Of a stretch of 64,000 nucleotides of DNA, positions 28,921 to 38,589 are shown piece after piece. Position 1 is the first letter of the stretch. Every line of letters begins with the position of its first letter. The notes beneath the pieces were generated by a model. That model saw nothing but the letters and a program-made list of their open reading frames with translations. It made no database searches and was not told where the DNA came from. A program made the translations under genes and the position numbers. The DNA is taken from the NCBI GenBank assembly GCA_963844855.1, contig CAWJQP010000016.1, forward strand, positions 1-64,000. Direction: 5' to 3'. Origin of the DNA: DASQDN01 sp963844855 (GTDB lineage Bacteria; Acidobacteriota; Terriglobia; Bryobacterales; Bryobacteraceae).

Positions 28921-29590
28921 TTAGCGCTTCTCGTCACGACCTTCGTGTAGCGTCAGCATCTTCGTGATTGAATCCTTTCGATTTGCATGGTTCACCTGCC
29001 GCGCTTTGCCGGCGATAAGGGTTATGCGGGCGCCGAGACTCTGTCTGTTCGATTGAGCGCCGACAAGCTGCACATCCAACCAATTATTCGCGGCGGACGA
29101 CACGTTCCGTAAAAGCAGCGGGGTGTCATTCAGGCGAGTGACAACGACATCGACGCGGCCGTCGCGGTCGAAGTCAGCAAACCCGGGATTGGAGATTTCG
29201 CTCGCAGACCACTTGCCCGCCCTGTTCCAGAGCATGAGGTCCCGTTGCCTGGATTTTCCACTCGAGTATTGCTCGGTATTTTCGTGAACATCGCCGTTGG
29301 CGGTGAAGATGTCTTTCCGTCCGCCATTATCGAGGTCGACTATACCAGCGCCCCATCCGCTGAATGACGTGTGCAGCGTTCCGATGCCGCTCGGATAAGT
29401 GCGATCCGGGAACAGCCGGCCGTTTACATTTCGAAAAAACGGGAACGTTTCATTCGCCAGGGCTGTTACGAAGATATCTTCTTTGCCGTAATTGTCAAGG
29501 TCGCCTAAGTCAACTCCCATTGAGGAAAGCGCCTTTCCATCATCGTTCAGCGCGACTCCTGCCTCCGAACCTACTTCTCGAAAGCGGCAC
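28921..29590 (-). pseudogene. C-terminal fragment of a CRTAC (FG-GAP/ASPIC-UnbV) protein
   Basis: The frame is open upstream of its first ATG (29520) to about 29590, reading EVGSEAGVALNDDGKALSSM, a typical CRTAC repeat edge. It then has FG-GAP-like repeats (VDLGDLDNYGKEDIFVTAL, IVDLDNGGRKDIFTANGDVH, FADFDRDGRVDVVVTRLND) and the ASPIC/UnbV tail (NNWLDVQLVGAQSNRQSLGA). Intact proteins have an N-terminal propeller of 300 or more residues, which is missing. The fragment is convergent with the CocE gene, two bases apart. Intact homologs are secreted, Ca-binding repeat proteins often near SusD- or TonB-type systems. Confidence 0.7.
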
Positions 29591-29972
29591 GGGGGCCTTC
29601 GTCATTTCGGCGAATTGTTCTCTTCGGAGCGTGTCGCGGCATTTCCTCCTGAGGCCTGGAAACTATTTCAGGTCATGGTGATGGATCACACGACGGGCAT
29701 CCAACGTGAGATCGGTTCTTTGAATCTGCCATACAAACCGTCGGTAAATCAGCCTTACACAGTTCGCGGCTGGCGAGAATCTGCATCAACGTTGTACGAC
29801 AAACTCCGGCTCGTGGACGAGTTGGTGGCGGACGACCTCGCTGCCGATGCGGGAGAATTTGGGACCGACGTCGGAGCTGAACTCTCTAGTATTCTGGCCG
29901 ATTTCTCGGCAGAGCGAGAGTCCGGGCGTCGGTTATCACAGACGGGGAGTCGGTGATCAGTGAATTCGGACT
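29591..29972 (+). other. Unassigned open frame fused behind the CRTAC fragment
   Basis: A rightward frame from about 29600 to 29956 has coding-like composition (RVAAFPPEAWKLFQVMVMDH, then YDKLRLVDELVADDLAADAG). No family was recognised, and the upstream part of its open frame is antisense to the CRTAC fragment, so the true 5' end seems lost. It may be the tail of an unknown gene joined here by rearrangement. Confidence 0.35.
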
Positions 29973-30345
29973 CTAGTGAAAGGCCTGAACGAATAGATTG
30001 TAGCTGGTATTCGGCGGATAAAAATAGCCCATCGACACGAGAGCGACATCGTTGCGGTAAAGGGGATCCTGCATCAGATTGACGTGCCGGCTGGTTGCCG
30101 GGACCGTGGTCGTAACGATGCGAAGCGCCCCACTATCCGCCAATATCAACTCTTCTCGCCAATCCCCATACACATCGGCGATCGCGATCAATCGACCGGG
30201 AAATTCTCCAAGCTTCGTGGGCCCCATGTACTTCTGGAAAGCAAAAGTGTTGCTTCGATAGGTCGGTCGATGTTCTCGGCTGGCGCGTTGTGATTGTGTA
30301 AATACACATAGGCAGTCATGTTATTCTGTGGGTCAACCTCTTGCC
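29973..30345 (-). pseudogene. C-terminal fragment of a PL11 rhamnogalacturonan lyase
   Basis: The frame 30227-29973 matches the conserved end of family-11 lyases (YGDWREELILADSGALRIVT, then LMQDPLYRNDVALVSMGYFY). A second frame, one base off and directly upstream (30345-30265), supplies MTAYVYLHNHNAPAENIDRP. Everything N-terminal of this is absent. The intact family cleaves the pectin rhamnogalacturonan backbone outside the cell. The shift and truncation show a dead gene. Confidence 0.7.
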
Positions 30346-30353
30346 TCCGCATG

Positions 30354-30406
30354 GAGCACACCTCGAGTGAGACGGTGAGAACGTGCCTTGAGAAGCCCTG
30401 GAATGC
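30354..30406. repeat. 53-bp direct repeat, copy 1
   Basis: The sequence (core GTGAGACGGTGAGAACGTG) recurs at 31905-31957 with roughly 85-90% identity in the same orientation. The pair brackets the histidine kinase gene, suggesting a transposition or recombination unit. No terminal inverted repeats were noticed. Confidence 0.6.
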
Positions 30407-30514
30407 ATTGTCAAATGATGAAACCCGGCGGCAGACATTCGGGAATCGGACTTAACCGGCCAATCTGTGCCATCTTCAGGGTGTGGAGTTTGCGCGTCTA
30501 TCGGCAAAGGCGTT

Positions 30515-31669
30515 ATGGGCAAACAACTGTTAGATAAGGAAGCGGCACATTCTGAGGAACAGTATCTGGCACGTCTGTACCGGTTGCAGGTGCAGGAGCT
30601 TGAGGACTATGCGTTGTTCCTTTCCGATCTTGAGGGCCGGATAATCACCTGGAACAAGGGTGTCGAAGTGGCCTTTGGGTATAAAGAGGAAGAATTCCTT
30701 GGGCAGAACATAGGGATTATCTTTACGGAAGAAGACCGGGCGGCCCGCATCCATGAAACCGAGATGACGATTGCCGCTGAAAATGGCAGGTCGGTCGATA
30801 TACGCTGGCATCAGCGCAAGGATGGCAGCCGTGCTTACATGACAGGCGTACTTAAGGCGCTCCGTGACCAAGAAGGTGAGCTGATTGGTTATTCCAAAAT
30901 CTGCTTGGACGATACCGCTCGGAAGCACCTTGAGGATGCGCTTACAAAATCAAATGCAGATCTTCAGCAGTTCGCGTTTGTAGCCAGTCACGACCTTCAA
31001 GAACCACTTCGGACCGCCATTAGTTTCACCCAGTTGCTTGAGCGCCGCCATGGTTCAGCGCTTGACGAAGACGCAAGACAGCTTCTCGGCACTGTATTGA
31101 ATGCAGGCCAGCGCATGAACGCAATGATTCAGGACCTGCTTGTCTACTCGCAGCTATCGAATGAGGAGAACGCTGTCACGTCAGTTCACCTTGATGAAGA
31201 TCTTGAGACAGCGGTAACTCTCTTACAGAGCAGCATTCAGGATAATGGTGCCGTAATTACCCATGATCCACTTCCGGTCGTGCGAGTTGATCGTGGCCAG
31301 ACAGTCCGTCTGTTTCAAAACCTAATCGGGAATGCCTTAAAGTTTCGCAAACAAGATGAGTTGCCTCGCATTCACGTCTCTGCCGAACTGCAGGAGAACG
31401 AGTGGGTCATTCGGGTGCAGGACAACGGGATAGGCTTTGACCCTCAATACGTAGAGCGTATCTTTCAGCCCTTCAAGCGGCTTCACGGAAAGGAATATCC
31501 GGGGTCAGGAATAGGCCTTGCAGCATGCAAGCGGATTGTCGAACGGTTCGGCGGACGAATCGGAGCTGATTCAAAGCCGGGTCATGGTGCCAGCTTCTGG
31601 TTTACAATTCCCGCGGAGAAAACAATAGATCGGCTTGGGAATGAAGAGTCACGTGCTGCATCCGAATAG
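30515..31669 (+). CDS. PAS-domain sensor histidine kinase, no membrane segment
   Basis: The 384-aa start at ATG 30515 (AAAGG seven bases upstream) is preferred over the in-frame start at 30467. An N-terminal helix is followed by one PAS domain (residues about 30-140: FLSDLEGRIITWNKGVEVAF, RWHQRKDGSRAYMTGVL) and a histidine kinase core: H-box FAFVASHDLQEPLRTA (His159), N-box NLIGNALKFRK, G1 DNGIGFD, F-box IFQPFKRLHG, G2 GSGIGLA. The H-box is of the phytochrome-like type (HDLQEPL). No transmembrane helix is present, so it senses a cytoplasmic signal. No response regulator gene is nearby, making it an orphan kinase. It is bracketed by two 53-bp direct repeats. Confidence 0.9.
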   Translation: MGKQLLDKEAAHSEEQYLARLYRLQVQELEDYALFLSDLEGRIITWNKGVEVAFGYKEEEFLGQNIGIIFTEEDRAARIHETEMTIAAENGRSVDIRWHQRKDGSRAYMTGVLKALRDQEGELIGYSKICLDDTARKHLEDALTKSNADLQQFAFVASHDLQEPLRTAISFTQLLERRHGSALDEDARQLLGTVLNAGQRMNAMIQDLLVYSQLSNEENAVTSVHLDEDLETAVTLLQSSIQDNGAVITHDPLPVVRVDRGQTVRLFQNLIGNALKFRKQDELPRIHVSAELQENEWVIRVQDNGIGFDPQYVERIFQPFKRLHGKEYPGSGIGLAACKRIVERFGGRIGADSKPGHGASFWFTIPAEKTIDRLGNEESRAASE

Positions 31670-32088
31670 TGCCCACCGCTGATGCCTTACGACGCGAGCA
31701 TATCGAAACGCCGTTCGGCCAATCGATCTGGTTACACACGTACAAGTCGGTTTGTTTGGTGACCATGCGCTGGGCGAGATCGCTCATTTCAACATAGTCA
31801 CCCGCCGCTTACAATTCAGCGAGGGTTCGGGGCATTGCCATCTTCGGCGTAGAGCCCGTGCCCGTCCAGGAACCGACGGTTTTAGTTTAGTTTGTTAACC
31901 AAAAGAGCACGCCGCGGGTGAGACGGTGAGAACGTGTCCTGAGAAGACCTGGAATGCGTCCACGTTGGCGGGCGAACAGCCGAAATAGGAATGCCGGAGA
32001 GAAAGCGCCTGCGCGAATACTGGCCGTTTCGCGAACATTTTGGTATTTCCCGTTAACCGTCGGCAGGGACGCTCGCAGTGAAAGAGTT
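31670..32088. other. Gene-free junction with a gene-start fragment and repeat
   Basis: No intact gene was seen. At 31763-31815 the sequence matches the start and leader of the gene at 62105-62404: 30 identical bases encoding MSDLAQRM on the minus strand plus the upstream GCGGCGGG region, about 46 bases in all with few mismatches. Copy 2 of the 53-bp direct repeat also lies here. Confidence 0.6.
31905..31957. repeat. 53-bp direct repeat, copy 2
   Basis: This is the partner of the repeat at 30354-30406 in the same orientation (shared core GTGAGACGGTGAGAACGTG and CCTGGAATGC). Flanking sequences on either side of the two copies do not match each other. Confidence 0.6.
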
Positions 32089-32136
<48 letters not shown>

Positions 32137-32403
32137 TGAGAGTGGCCTATTAAAGCATTGCTACCCTTTGCTATGTACTACTTTAAATGCTACGTTTACA
32201 ACAATTTGTGGCGGTTAACGGGCAAGGAACGCCAAAATGGTTACTACAGACTGATACGGATTGCGGCCCAGTGTCCCCAAAGTAGTCCCCAAAGTCAAAC
32301 GCCTGCGCCCTGCGTAACAGTCGCGGATAGCGTGGCCGACGCAAACACCGTTGCGACGGAAGTACACACCTTGCTATATATCTGTTCCTCGTCGTATTTC
32401 TAC
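32137..32403. other. Island-edge sequence without a clear gene
   Basis: Short frames on both strands have no recognisable domain. The edge lies between two tRNA 3' fragments. A leftward frame near 32183-32482 could be the degraded end of a recombinase, but I cannot support this. Confidence 0.3.
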
Positions 32404-32436
32404 TGGCCGGGCCACCGGGAGTTGAACCCGAACCAT
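32404..32436 (-). tRNA. tRNA-like 3' end (T arm, acceptor strand, CCA), isotype unknown
   Basis: On the minus strand: T stem TCGGG/CCCGG with loop TTCAACT, acceptor strand TGGCCCG, discriminator G and CCA at 32406-32404. No matching 5' acceptor strand (CGGGCCA) or D arm was found upstream. It is probably a second integration-site remnant about 270 bases from the tRNA-Asn fragment. Confidence 0.5.
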
Positions 32437-32507
32437 CGTATCCTTGGCTATGTCGGCTTATCTCAAGGTATTGATTCTGCACGGCCGCCTATCGCGCCTA
32501 TCACGGA

Positions 32508-32840
32508 CTATCTGCCCGTGTTTCTCTGGCATGTTAGCGCCATGTTAGCGCGGGACCGCATCTTCGGGCCGGTCATTCGCGCTCCCTCTGCAAAAGGGCC
32601 CGGAATGTAAGGAACCACATGCCGCCAGTAGTACTCGATGAATTTCTCGGCGATGGCTTTGGTTGAGACTGTCAGCGCGGCTCCGGAATCGTCTCCAACC
32701 TCCACTGCCAAATCAGCGATCGCCATCAGGAGTGCGAACTTGTACGTGGCTGTGAACTGGCCTTCCGACAGGATGCGTTGAATGCCGGCGAGGACTGCGA
32801 TCTGGTCTTCGGCGGAGGGCTCGGGCATCACTCTTTCCAC
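32508..32840 (-). pseudogene. N-terminal part of an HNH/restriction-endonuclease-like protein
   Basis: The 110-aa frame carries a helical stretch (QRILSEGQFTATYKFALLMA, then IADLAVEVGDDSGAALTVST and IAEKFIEYYWRHVVPY) that I know from the N-termini of HNH-nuclease-type proteins of about 300 aa. The C-terminal nuclease half is missing; the frame ends in CQRNTGR and a TAG. Truncation beside the tRNA fragments fits a deletion at the island boundary. The family call rests on memory of the conserved segment. Confidence 0.5.
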
Positions 32841-32873
32841 TTCACGGTTTTTGCAGGAATAAGCAAGCAGTGC

Positions 32874-33240
32874 TTAATCGTTACATCCAACAGAGTTGCC
32901 AGAGCCCTTATCAGACCGCGGCGGTGGCGACTTTGGATAAAGATTATCGAATTCAACAGGTGATTCCGGTTCGGGGTGTACGGCAGCGGCACCGGATTTC
33001 CCCTTCGGCCCTTTTGGAGCAGGCCGGCGAACCAAAACGCCTAGAGCATCGTCGTTCCAGTCCTCCTCGTCCCACAACCCAAGATCGATTTAGATCCAGA
33101 ATCTCGCGAATCAGCCTTTCCCGCTGCTGCGGAGATAAAGATTTATCTGCATTGATGATTTCGATAGCCCCCACTTCGAGGGTGAGTTTGCGTTCGATAT
33201 GGTCTAGGCTATCTCCGGGAAATTCATCACGGCCTGGCAT
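32874..33240 (-). pseudogene. Small acidic hypothetical protein, frameshifted
   Basis: The first frame (from ATG 33240) reads IERKLTLEVGAIEIINADKS and QQRERLIREILDLN. A second frame from about 33085 continues LGLWDEEDWNDDALGVLVRR and ends with a Pro/Lys-rich tail at 32874. The overlap and consistent composition indicate one protein of about 120 aa broken by a single-base shift. No domain was recognised. It lies upstream of the HNH-like fragment on the same strand. Confidence 0.5.
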
Positions 33241-33540
33241 TCGTCCATTCTTCCAGAATCAATACGCCGCGAGTTGTAGCCTACCGGTATGCGCAGCCTC
33301 CACCGCTCGCACACGATAGCCTTTGTCTATGCCCTTTCGTCGCCAACACCCGGAGCCCGAACCGCGGAACGGACGACTTTATTCTCAAGTGCGACTTCCC
33401 GAATCCGGTAAGCTCATCAAGTTCCGCTTGCTGCCTTCCTCGAGCGGTCTAGGCCACGATGCCAAAAGCTAATTCCGGACGTGCGTTGGCGGGCGGCACA
33501 GAGAGAGCAAGGATGGTATGAAGGATGGCAGCATCACAAG

Positions 33541-33711
33541 ATGTCATCGCGAGAGAAGCCGAGCGTAATCGTCGGACACGCAGAGGCCGGCAACCTAGAC
33601 TGCTGCGGGCTAATCCTGCCCGAGATCTATGGCGACGTGGCACATCTCACATGCAACGAATGCGGCACGATTTTTTGCGCAGTTCCGAAGGCTGAGGCGT
33701 GGACAACGTAA
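33541..33711 (+). CDS. Small Cys-rich (zinc-ribbon-like) protein (56 aa)
   Basis: The product begins MSSREKPSVIVGHAEAGNL and has Cys pairs DCCGLILP and TCNECGTIFC, suggesting a small zinc knuckle. The frame is open upstream to 33481, but the ATG at 33541 fits the compact protein better. It is one of several small Cys-rich genes in this accessory region; function unknown. Confidence 0.5.
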   Translation: MSSREKPSVIVGHAEAGNLDCCGLILPEIYGDVAHLTCNECGTIFCAVPKAEAWTT

Positions 33712-33839
33712 TCTCAGATTGCGGTACGCGAGATCACTAGCGCAACCTGCTCTCGTTGCGGCGCGTACAACGTATCCCAGGATTCTCCTCCATCAGCGCT
33801 TACCTCCGTCAGCACTGCCGTGAGGATGCGCTCGTTATA

Positions 33840-34046
33840 TTACCTAGGCAATAGCTTAAGCCGGTAGTCCACACGATGGCACGCATGAACACAAAAAACC
33901 GTTTCGCCTGAAGCATCAGGGTGATCGAACGTGCCGAGACACCTGTCGCACTCCTCGTGCATGCACTCCTGCGAGATTGACGTCAGTATGCGAGCCTGGT
34001 CGTCGGAAAACTCCGTCCATTCGATCTCTTCGTCGTCATTCCGCAT
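33840..34046 (-). CDS. Small Cys-rich acidic protein (68 aa)
   Basis: The product begins MRNDDEEIEWTEFSDDQARI and contains ECMHEECDRCLGTFDHPD and VFCVHACH, giving five or six potential zinc ligands. The composition is consistent with a real gene, and it is convergent with the other small Cys-rich gene. No family was recognised. Confidence 0.5.
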   Translation of the reverse strand: MRNDDEEIEWTEFSDDQARILTSISQECMHEECDRCLGTFDHPDASGETVFCVHACHRVDYRLKLLPR

Positions 34047-34440
34047 CGAATTGCCTCAGGTTTGCAGTGTGGAGGTTCGATGACCAATTGATAAGGCGCT
34101 GCGCAAACCGTGGATGAACGGTTCCGACGGCGTGCATCTGGCCCAACTGAAGTGACGCAGTGTCGAACCCACGAAAGACGCGAAAGGCGTTGAGGCTAAA
34201 GGGATAGTCCGGTTCTAGCAGTCACCGGCAACGGTATTTCTCGCGGCTGCCAATGCGCCAGTTGAACAACAATCAGAAAGCCCGTAGCTTCGTTAGATCC
34301 AGTGAACGAGCGCAAACTGTAAGTGACAATTCCCCGCAAAAGAAGATTTCGTCACCCTCGTCATAGTGCGTGCGACCTTTTGTTTCTATACGTCTTCAGA
34401 ACAGTACGGATCGTTCTAGCGTTCTTCACGCGATTGTACT
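34047..34440. other. Gap before the TIGR03437 protein gene
   Basis: No gene or structural RNA was seen in this 394-base stretch. Its right part presumably holds the promoter of the downstream secreted protein gene. Confidence 0.4.
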
Positions 34441-35958
34441 GTGTTGCTCAAAATGAATATTTCGAATCACCCTCCGTCAACTTTTGCCAGAACATCAGCG
34501 CTAATGTTGCAGCGCCTTTCTTTTATTTCAATGCTTATCGCCGGTGGGTACGCGCAAGCGGCACCGGTCGTGGGCGGCGTTGTGAACGCTGCGACCTTTA
34601 AAAGCGGCGCAATTGCACCAGGAACATTGATCACAATCTTCGGCAGTGGTCTGTCAACTTCCACAGGGACGGCGTCTAGCGTGCCATTGCCGACTACACT
34701 AGCTGGGACGGTCGTCCTTCTAAACGAACAGCCGATTCCACTCAGCTTCGTGTCGCCCGGCCAGATAAATGCTCAACTTCCTTTTAGAGTTCCCAATGGT
34801 TCGGGGAGGCTGACTATTCGTGATGCCAATGGCGGTACGGCGTCCACATATATACCCATTGCGGACTCGTCTCCTGGGATTTTTACCATTACGGCTGACG
34901 GCAAGGGTGACGCGATCGCAACGCACTCAGATTCATCGTTGATCAAGCGCGCGAGCGGTAAATACGCACGTAGTGGCGAGACCGTAGTTTTGTACTGCAC
35001 AGGGTTGGGTGACGTAGATGGTACTCCGTTCGCCGGACAACCTGCTCCTGTGTCGCCACTGCCGCGCGCCATTCAAAAAGTAGAAGTGGTCATGAATGGA
35101 AAGCCGGCAAACATCGTCTATGCCGGACTCACGCCGGGCTCTGTCGGCCTTTATCAAATTAATGTTATTGTGCCCGATCAGCTCGGCGGCGACGTATCTA
35201 CTCGCATTCGCATCGGCGCATCAACGAGCAACGAGACAACCATCAATGTGAGCGGTACGTTTACTCTTGGGGCGCGATACACCGGCGTGCTGCAACCCCG
35301 CGACTCTTCAGAGAAGTTGCAGCTTGAGTTCAGCGGGCTGTCAGCGACTGGCAACGTTTTGACGAGTGCATACACGATTACTCGTGAAGGCGTGAATATA
35401 GACCGAGGAACAATCGCCTTTCAACGCACAGAATCGATCTTTGTTGTACAGGGAAAATCGACCGCGGGAGAATCATTCTACGGAACGATGGATACTTTCG
35501 ATGCGGGTCAAAGTTTCGTAGGCCTACTCTTGCAGGATCCGCAGAACCTAAACAGTTGGTATGCAGAGTTCACAATTGCCATAAGTACCTCAACCACACC
35601 AGTGCCACCGACAACTCTGCCCGGCGGGCCGCTGTCTTGTGCGGCTGTGGAAGGGGCGTCGGTCTTCGGTCAAGATGGAAAGTATCTCGGAAAGATTACC
35701 TGGAACAGTTTCGAGCATGAATCCATCGGTAATACATTCGGACCACATGGCAGCGAATACTCTGCGACGAGCGTATTCAATTCGTTTAGCCAGTACGGAA
35801 GCGAGTTTTCGGCACTCAGCGCATTCAACGAACTTGCCGGACGTCCTCCCATCGTTTACGTGAATGGTCAACCAAGGTGGTATCTAAGCACAAACGCCAT
35901 CAAGACACCAAGGATCGCGCCATCGCAATTGTATCCGTGCATTGGGAGATCTAGGTAG
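34441..35958 (+). CDS. Secreted TIGR03437 protein with C-terminal YGS-repeat domain (505 aa)
   Basis: Starts are possible at GTG 34441, ATG 34453 or ATG 34504; the last places a normal signal peptide (MLQRLSFISMLIAGGYAQA) at the N-terminus. The TIGR03437 domain spans about residues 45-270 with GVVNAATFKSGAIAPGTLIT, FVSPGQINAQLPF and VGLYQINVIVPDQL. After a linker, residues about 405-480 form a separate domain with near repeats FEHESIGNTFGPHGSEYS and FNSFSQYGSEFSALSAFNE, ending in PPIVYVNG. This repeat type occurs at the ends of varied bacterial proteins and has no assigned role. A surface function is inferred. Confidence 0.8.
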   Translation: MLLKMNISNHPPSTFARTSALMLQRLSFISMLIAGGYAQAAPVVGGVVNAATFKSGAIAPGTLITIFGSGLSTSTGTASSVPLPTTLAGTVVLLNEQPIPLSFVSPGQINAQLPFRVPNGSGRLTIRDANGGTASTYIPIADSSPGIFTITADGKGDAIATHSDSSLIKRASGKYARSGETVVLYCTGLGDVDGTPFAGQPAPVSPLPRAIQKVEVVMNGKPANIVYAGLTPGSVGLYQINVIVPDQLGGDVSTRIRIGASTSNETTINVSGTFTLGARYTGVLQPRDSSEKLQLEFSGLSATGNVLTSAYTITREGVNIDRGTIAFQRTESIFVVQGKSTAGESFYGTMDTFDAGQSFVGLLLQDPQNLNSWYAEFTIAISTSTTPVPPTTLPGGPLSCAAVEGASVFGQDGKYLGKITWNSFEHESIGNTFGPHGSEYSATSVFNSFSQYGSEFSALSAFNELAGRPPIVYVNGQPRWYLSTNAIKTPRIAPSQLYPCIGRSR

Positions 35959-36094
35959 AAATATTCCAGCGTTTTCCACTTTTCCCGCGCCGGCGCGCTC
36001 GGCTTAATCGGCGTGGTGGGGCGGGATATGGGGCTAGGCACGCAAGATCGCGATTGCGATCATTTACATAGCCGCAGTCAAATTGGGAGAAACT

Positions 36095-38447
36095 TTGCCT
36101 TTTACGAGGACACTCGTGCAGTCGTGTTGTGTCTTGATCTGGACCACGCTGTCTATGACAGCGCAAGCGCAGTCCAGCATAGTCATTAGCCAAGTATACG
36201 GAGGCGGCGGGAAACACAGGCGCGACGCTCAGAAACGATTTTGTTGAGCTGTTCAATCGCGGCAATGCCGCTGTAAGCATCAACGGCTGGACCGTGCAAT
36301 ACGCATCGGCATCCGGATCCAGCTGGGATCGAGCAATGCTCGCTGGTTCTATTCAACCGGGCCAGTACTATTTAATTCAGCTGGCGCAAGGTAATGGCGG
36401 ATCTACCGCGCTGCCATCTGCGGACGCAAGTGGCGGCCTTGCTCTGAGCGCGACATCCGGCAAGATTGCCTTGGTTAGCAACTCGACGGTGTTGACCGGA
36501 ACATCTCCGGGAGGTTCGCAAACTGTTGATTTCATCGGCTATGGAGAAGCAAATGCCTCGGAGAACCAGCCGGCTCCTGCTCTCACTAACACCACCGCAG
36601 CGGTGCGACGCTCGGGTGGTTGTGTCGACACAAACAATAATCAGGCCGACTTCACGACGGCACAGCCGTCGCCCCGAAATAGCCGGTCTGCAATCGCGCC
36701 GTGCTTCGTACCTCCCACACCGCAGATCTCATCAGCGGGAGTGACAAACGCCGCAACTTTCCTGCCGGGAGCCATCGCTCCGGGCGAAATAATAACAATC
36801 TTCGGCTCATCCCTCGGCCCGGAGGCACTGGCAGGATTGCAACTCAGTCCAGATGCGCAGTTCATTACGAAATCAGTGTCTGGAACTCGCGTCCTGTTCG
36901 ATGGCACGCCAGCGCCGATTGTGTACACCTCAGCCGGCCAAGTGAGTGCGATTGTGCCGTATGGCGTAAGCTCCCGCGCTACAACAGATTTGCAGGTCGA
37001 GTACAACGGCCGCATTTCCAATCGAATTACGCTTGATGTCGTGCCATCTCGGCCCGGGATCTTCACGATCGACTCTTCAGGCCGCGGCCTTGGCGCAGTG
37101 CTCAATCAGGACTACGCAGTCAACGGTTCCGCAACCCCCGCCGTTAAGGGCTCCGTCGTGATTGCATATGCAACCGGTGGCGGGCAGACTGTTCCCTTGG
37201 CGGAGGATGGAAGGATAGCAACTACGGGTGCGGCTCAGGCCCATCACGTTTCGGTGCAAATTGCCGGCATGCCTGCTGAGGTACTTTACGCGGGCGCAGC
37301 ACCCGGTCTGGTCAGCGGTGTTATGCAGGTCAATGTTCGTGTTCCCGAATCCGCAGCAAGCGGCCTGCAATCGATCGAGATAACCGTTGGAGGTGCGACA
37401 AGCCCGTCTGGGGTTGTTATCGCCATCGCTGGCGCACAGCAAGCGGCCGGAACTGGACCGCAGATTGACGCGCGCTTGCAGCAACTCCGTCGAGAACGCA
37501 TCCCGGCGTTTCTGCCCGACATTCCGACCGACCGCGATCCGATACCACCGAACTGGCTGGCGATCATCTCGTGGAATATCCAGGTCGGTGGCACTTCACC
37601 AACACCGGGGAGTGCTCGACCGCCTATGGTCAAGGCGGCACTTGGCAGCATGTTCGGCGGCTCTTACCAAATCATGGCCGCGCAGGAGATTTCCAATAAC
37701 GAATCGGCAGAGTTCTTGCGCACGCTACTGCCCGGCGGACCGTCGGTTTGGGATTCGGCGTTCACGGATACAACAGACTCAATGGACAACAGCTTTTGGT
37801 ATAAGAGTTCAGCGTTCTTGCGAGATTCTTTCCTGCTGCTGACTACGGATCGTCGGGATTCAGCAGGAAGAGTGATAACGGACGAGACGCGTGCATTGCA
37901 TCCGCCACAGGTCGCGCGCTTTGAAGTCGGTGATTTCGATTTCACTCTGATTACTCTGCACCTTACGTTTGCGGACGGCGATACGGCCGAATCCGTCCGT
38001 GAGTTTCGTGCCATTCTCGACTATTTGGATTGGTACTTCAGCCAGCCAGATCACGATCCTGACGTGATAGTGTGCGGCGACTTCAATACCCCCTCAGTTC
38101 TGAGTGGGCAGACGGGGCGCAATGGCATAACTCTTGACGAAGTAATTGATCGTGACCCACGCTTTCAGGCGGGGGAGCGCCGGTTCGTGGTTACAGTGCA
38201 TGATCCAACATCACGCAGTCCTGTTGGAAGCGGTGGCGGTCCCGCTAGGAACTATGACCATTGCGTCGTATCTGCCGATACTCTGGAAGAGTTTGTTCAG
38301 GCACGTCGTGTTTCTACCAATATCTTGACCGATCACGCAGAAGATCCGGAAGCGCGACTCACGTCCGATCACTTTCCGGTTGTCGCATTCTTTAAGACTC
38401 GTGGAGAAGGAATCGCGTTGGACTTGCGGCGACGAATCCGGCCGTGA
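36095..38447 (+). pseudogene. Secreted lamin-tail/TIGR03437/endonuclease-phosphatase fusion, one frameshift
   Basis: A TTG at 36095 with GGGAGAA upstream starts a signal peptide (LVQSCCVLIWTTLSMTAQAQ) and the first lamin-tail strand (SSIVISQVYGGGG). One extra A in AAA at 36212-36214 breaks the frame, and the second frame continues NTGATLRNDFVELFNRGNAA from near 36215. The domains are LTD (to about residue 170), TIGR03437 (FLPGAIAPGEIITIFGSSLG, VMQVNVRVPESA), and an endonuclease/exonuclease/phosphatase domain (LAIISWNIQVGG, AAQEISNNE, VIVCGDFNTPS, TSDHFPVVAFF) with the expected Asn, Glu, Asp and His ligands. It resembles extracellular nucleases with LTD domains. The combination with TIGR03437 is unusual. 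The fault may be a homopolymer error. Confidence 0.78.
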
Positions 38448-38589
38448 CCGAGCGCTGATCAAGTCTCAGGTGATCGATCCCTGAGTATCGGCATTAGCCG
38501 CTGAAACGCTTAGTAGCAAGTCGGTTGACTCCCGCGGTATCGGCGACGCAGGCAGACGTCGCCATGTGCCTGCCCCAGATTGGGCTATA

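Noticed and set aside
32158..32610. Possible integrase remnant at the island edge
   Set aside because: Neither strand shows the Arg-His-Arg-Tyr pattern of tyrosine recombinases, so I could not support it.
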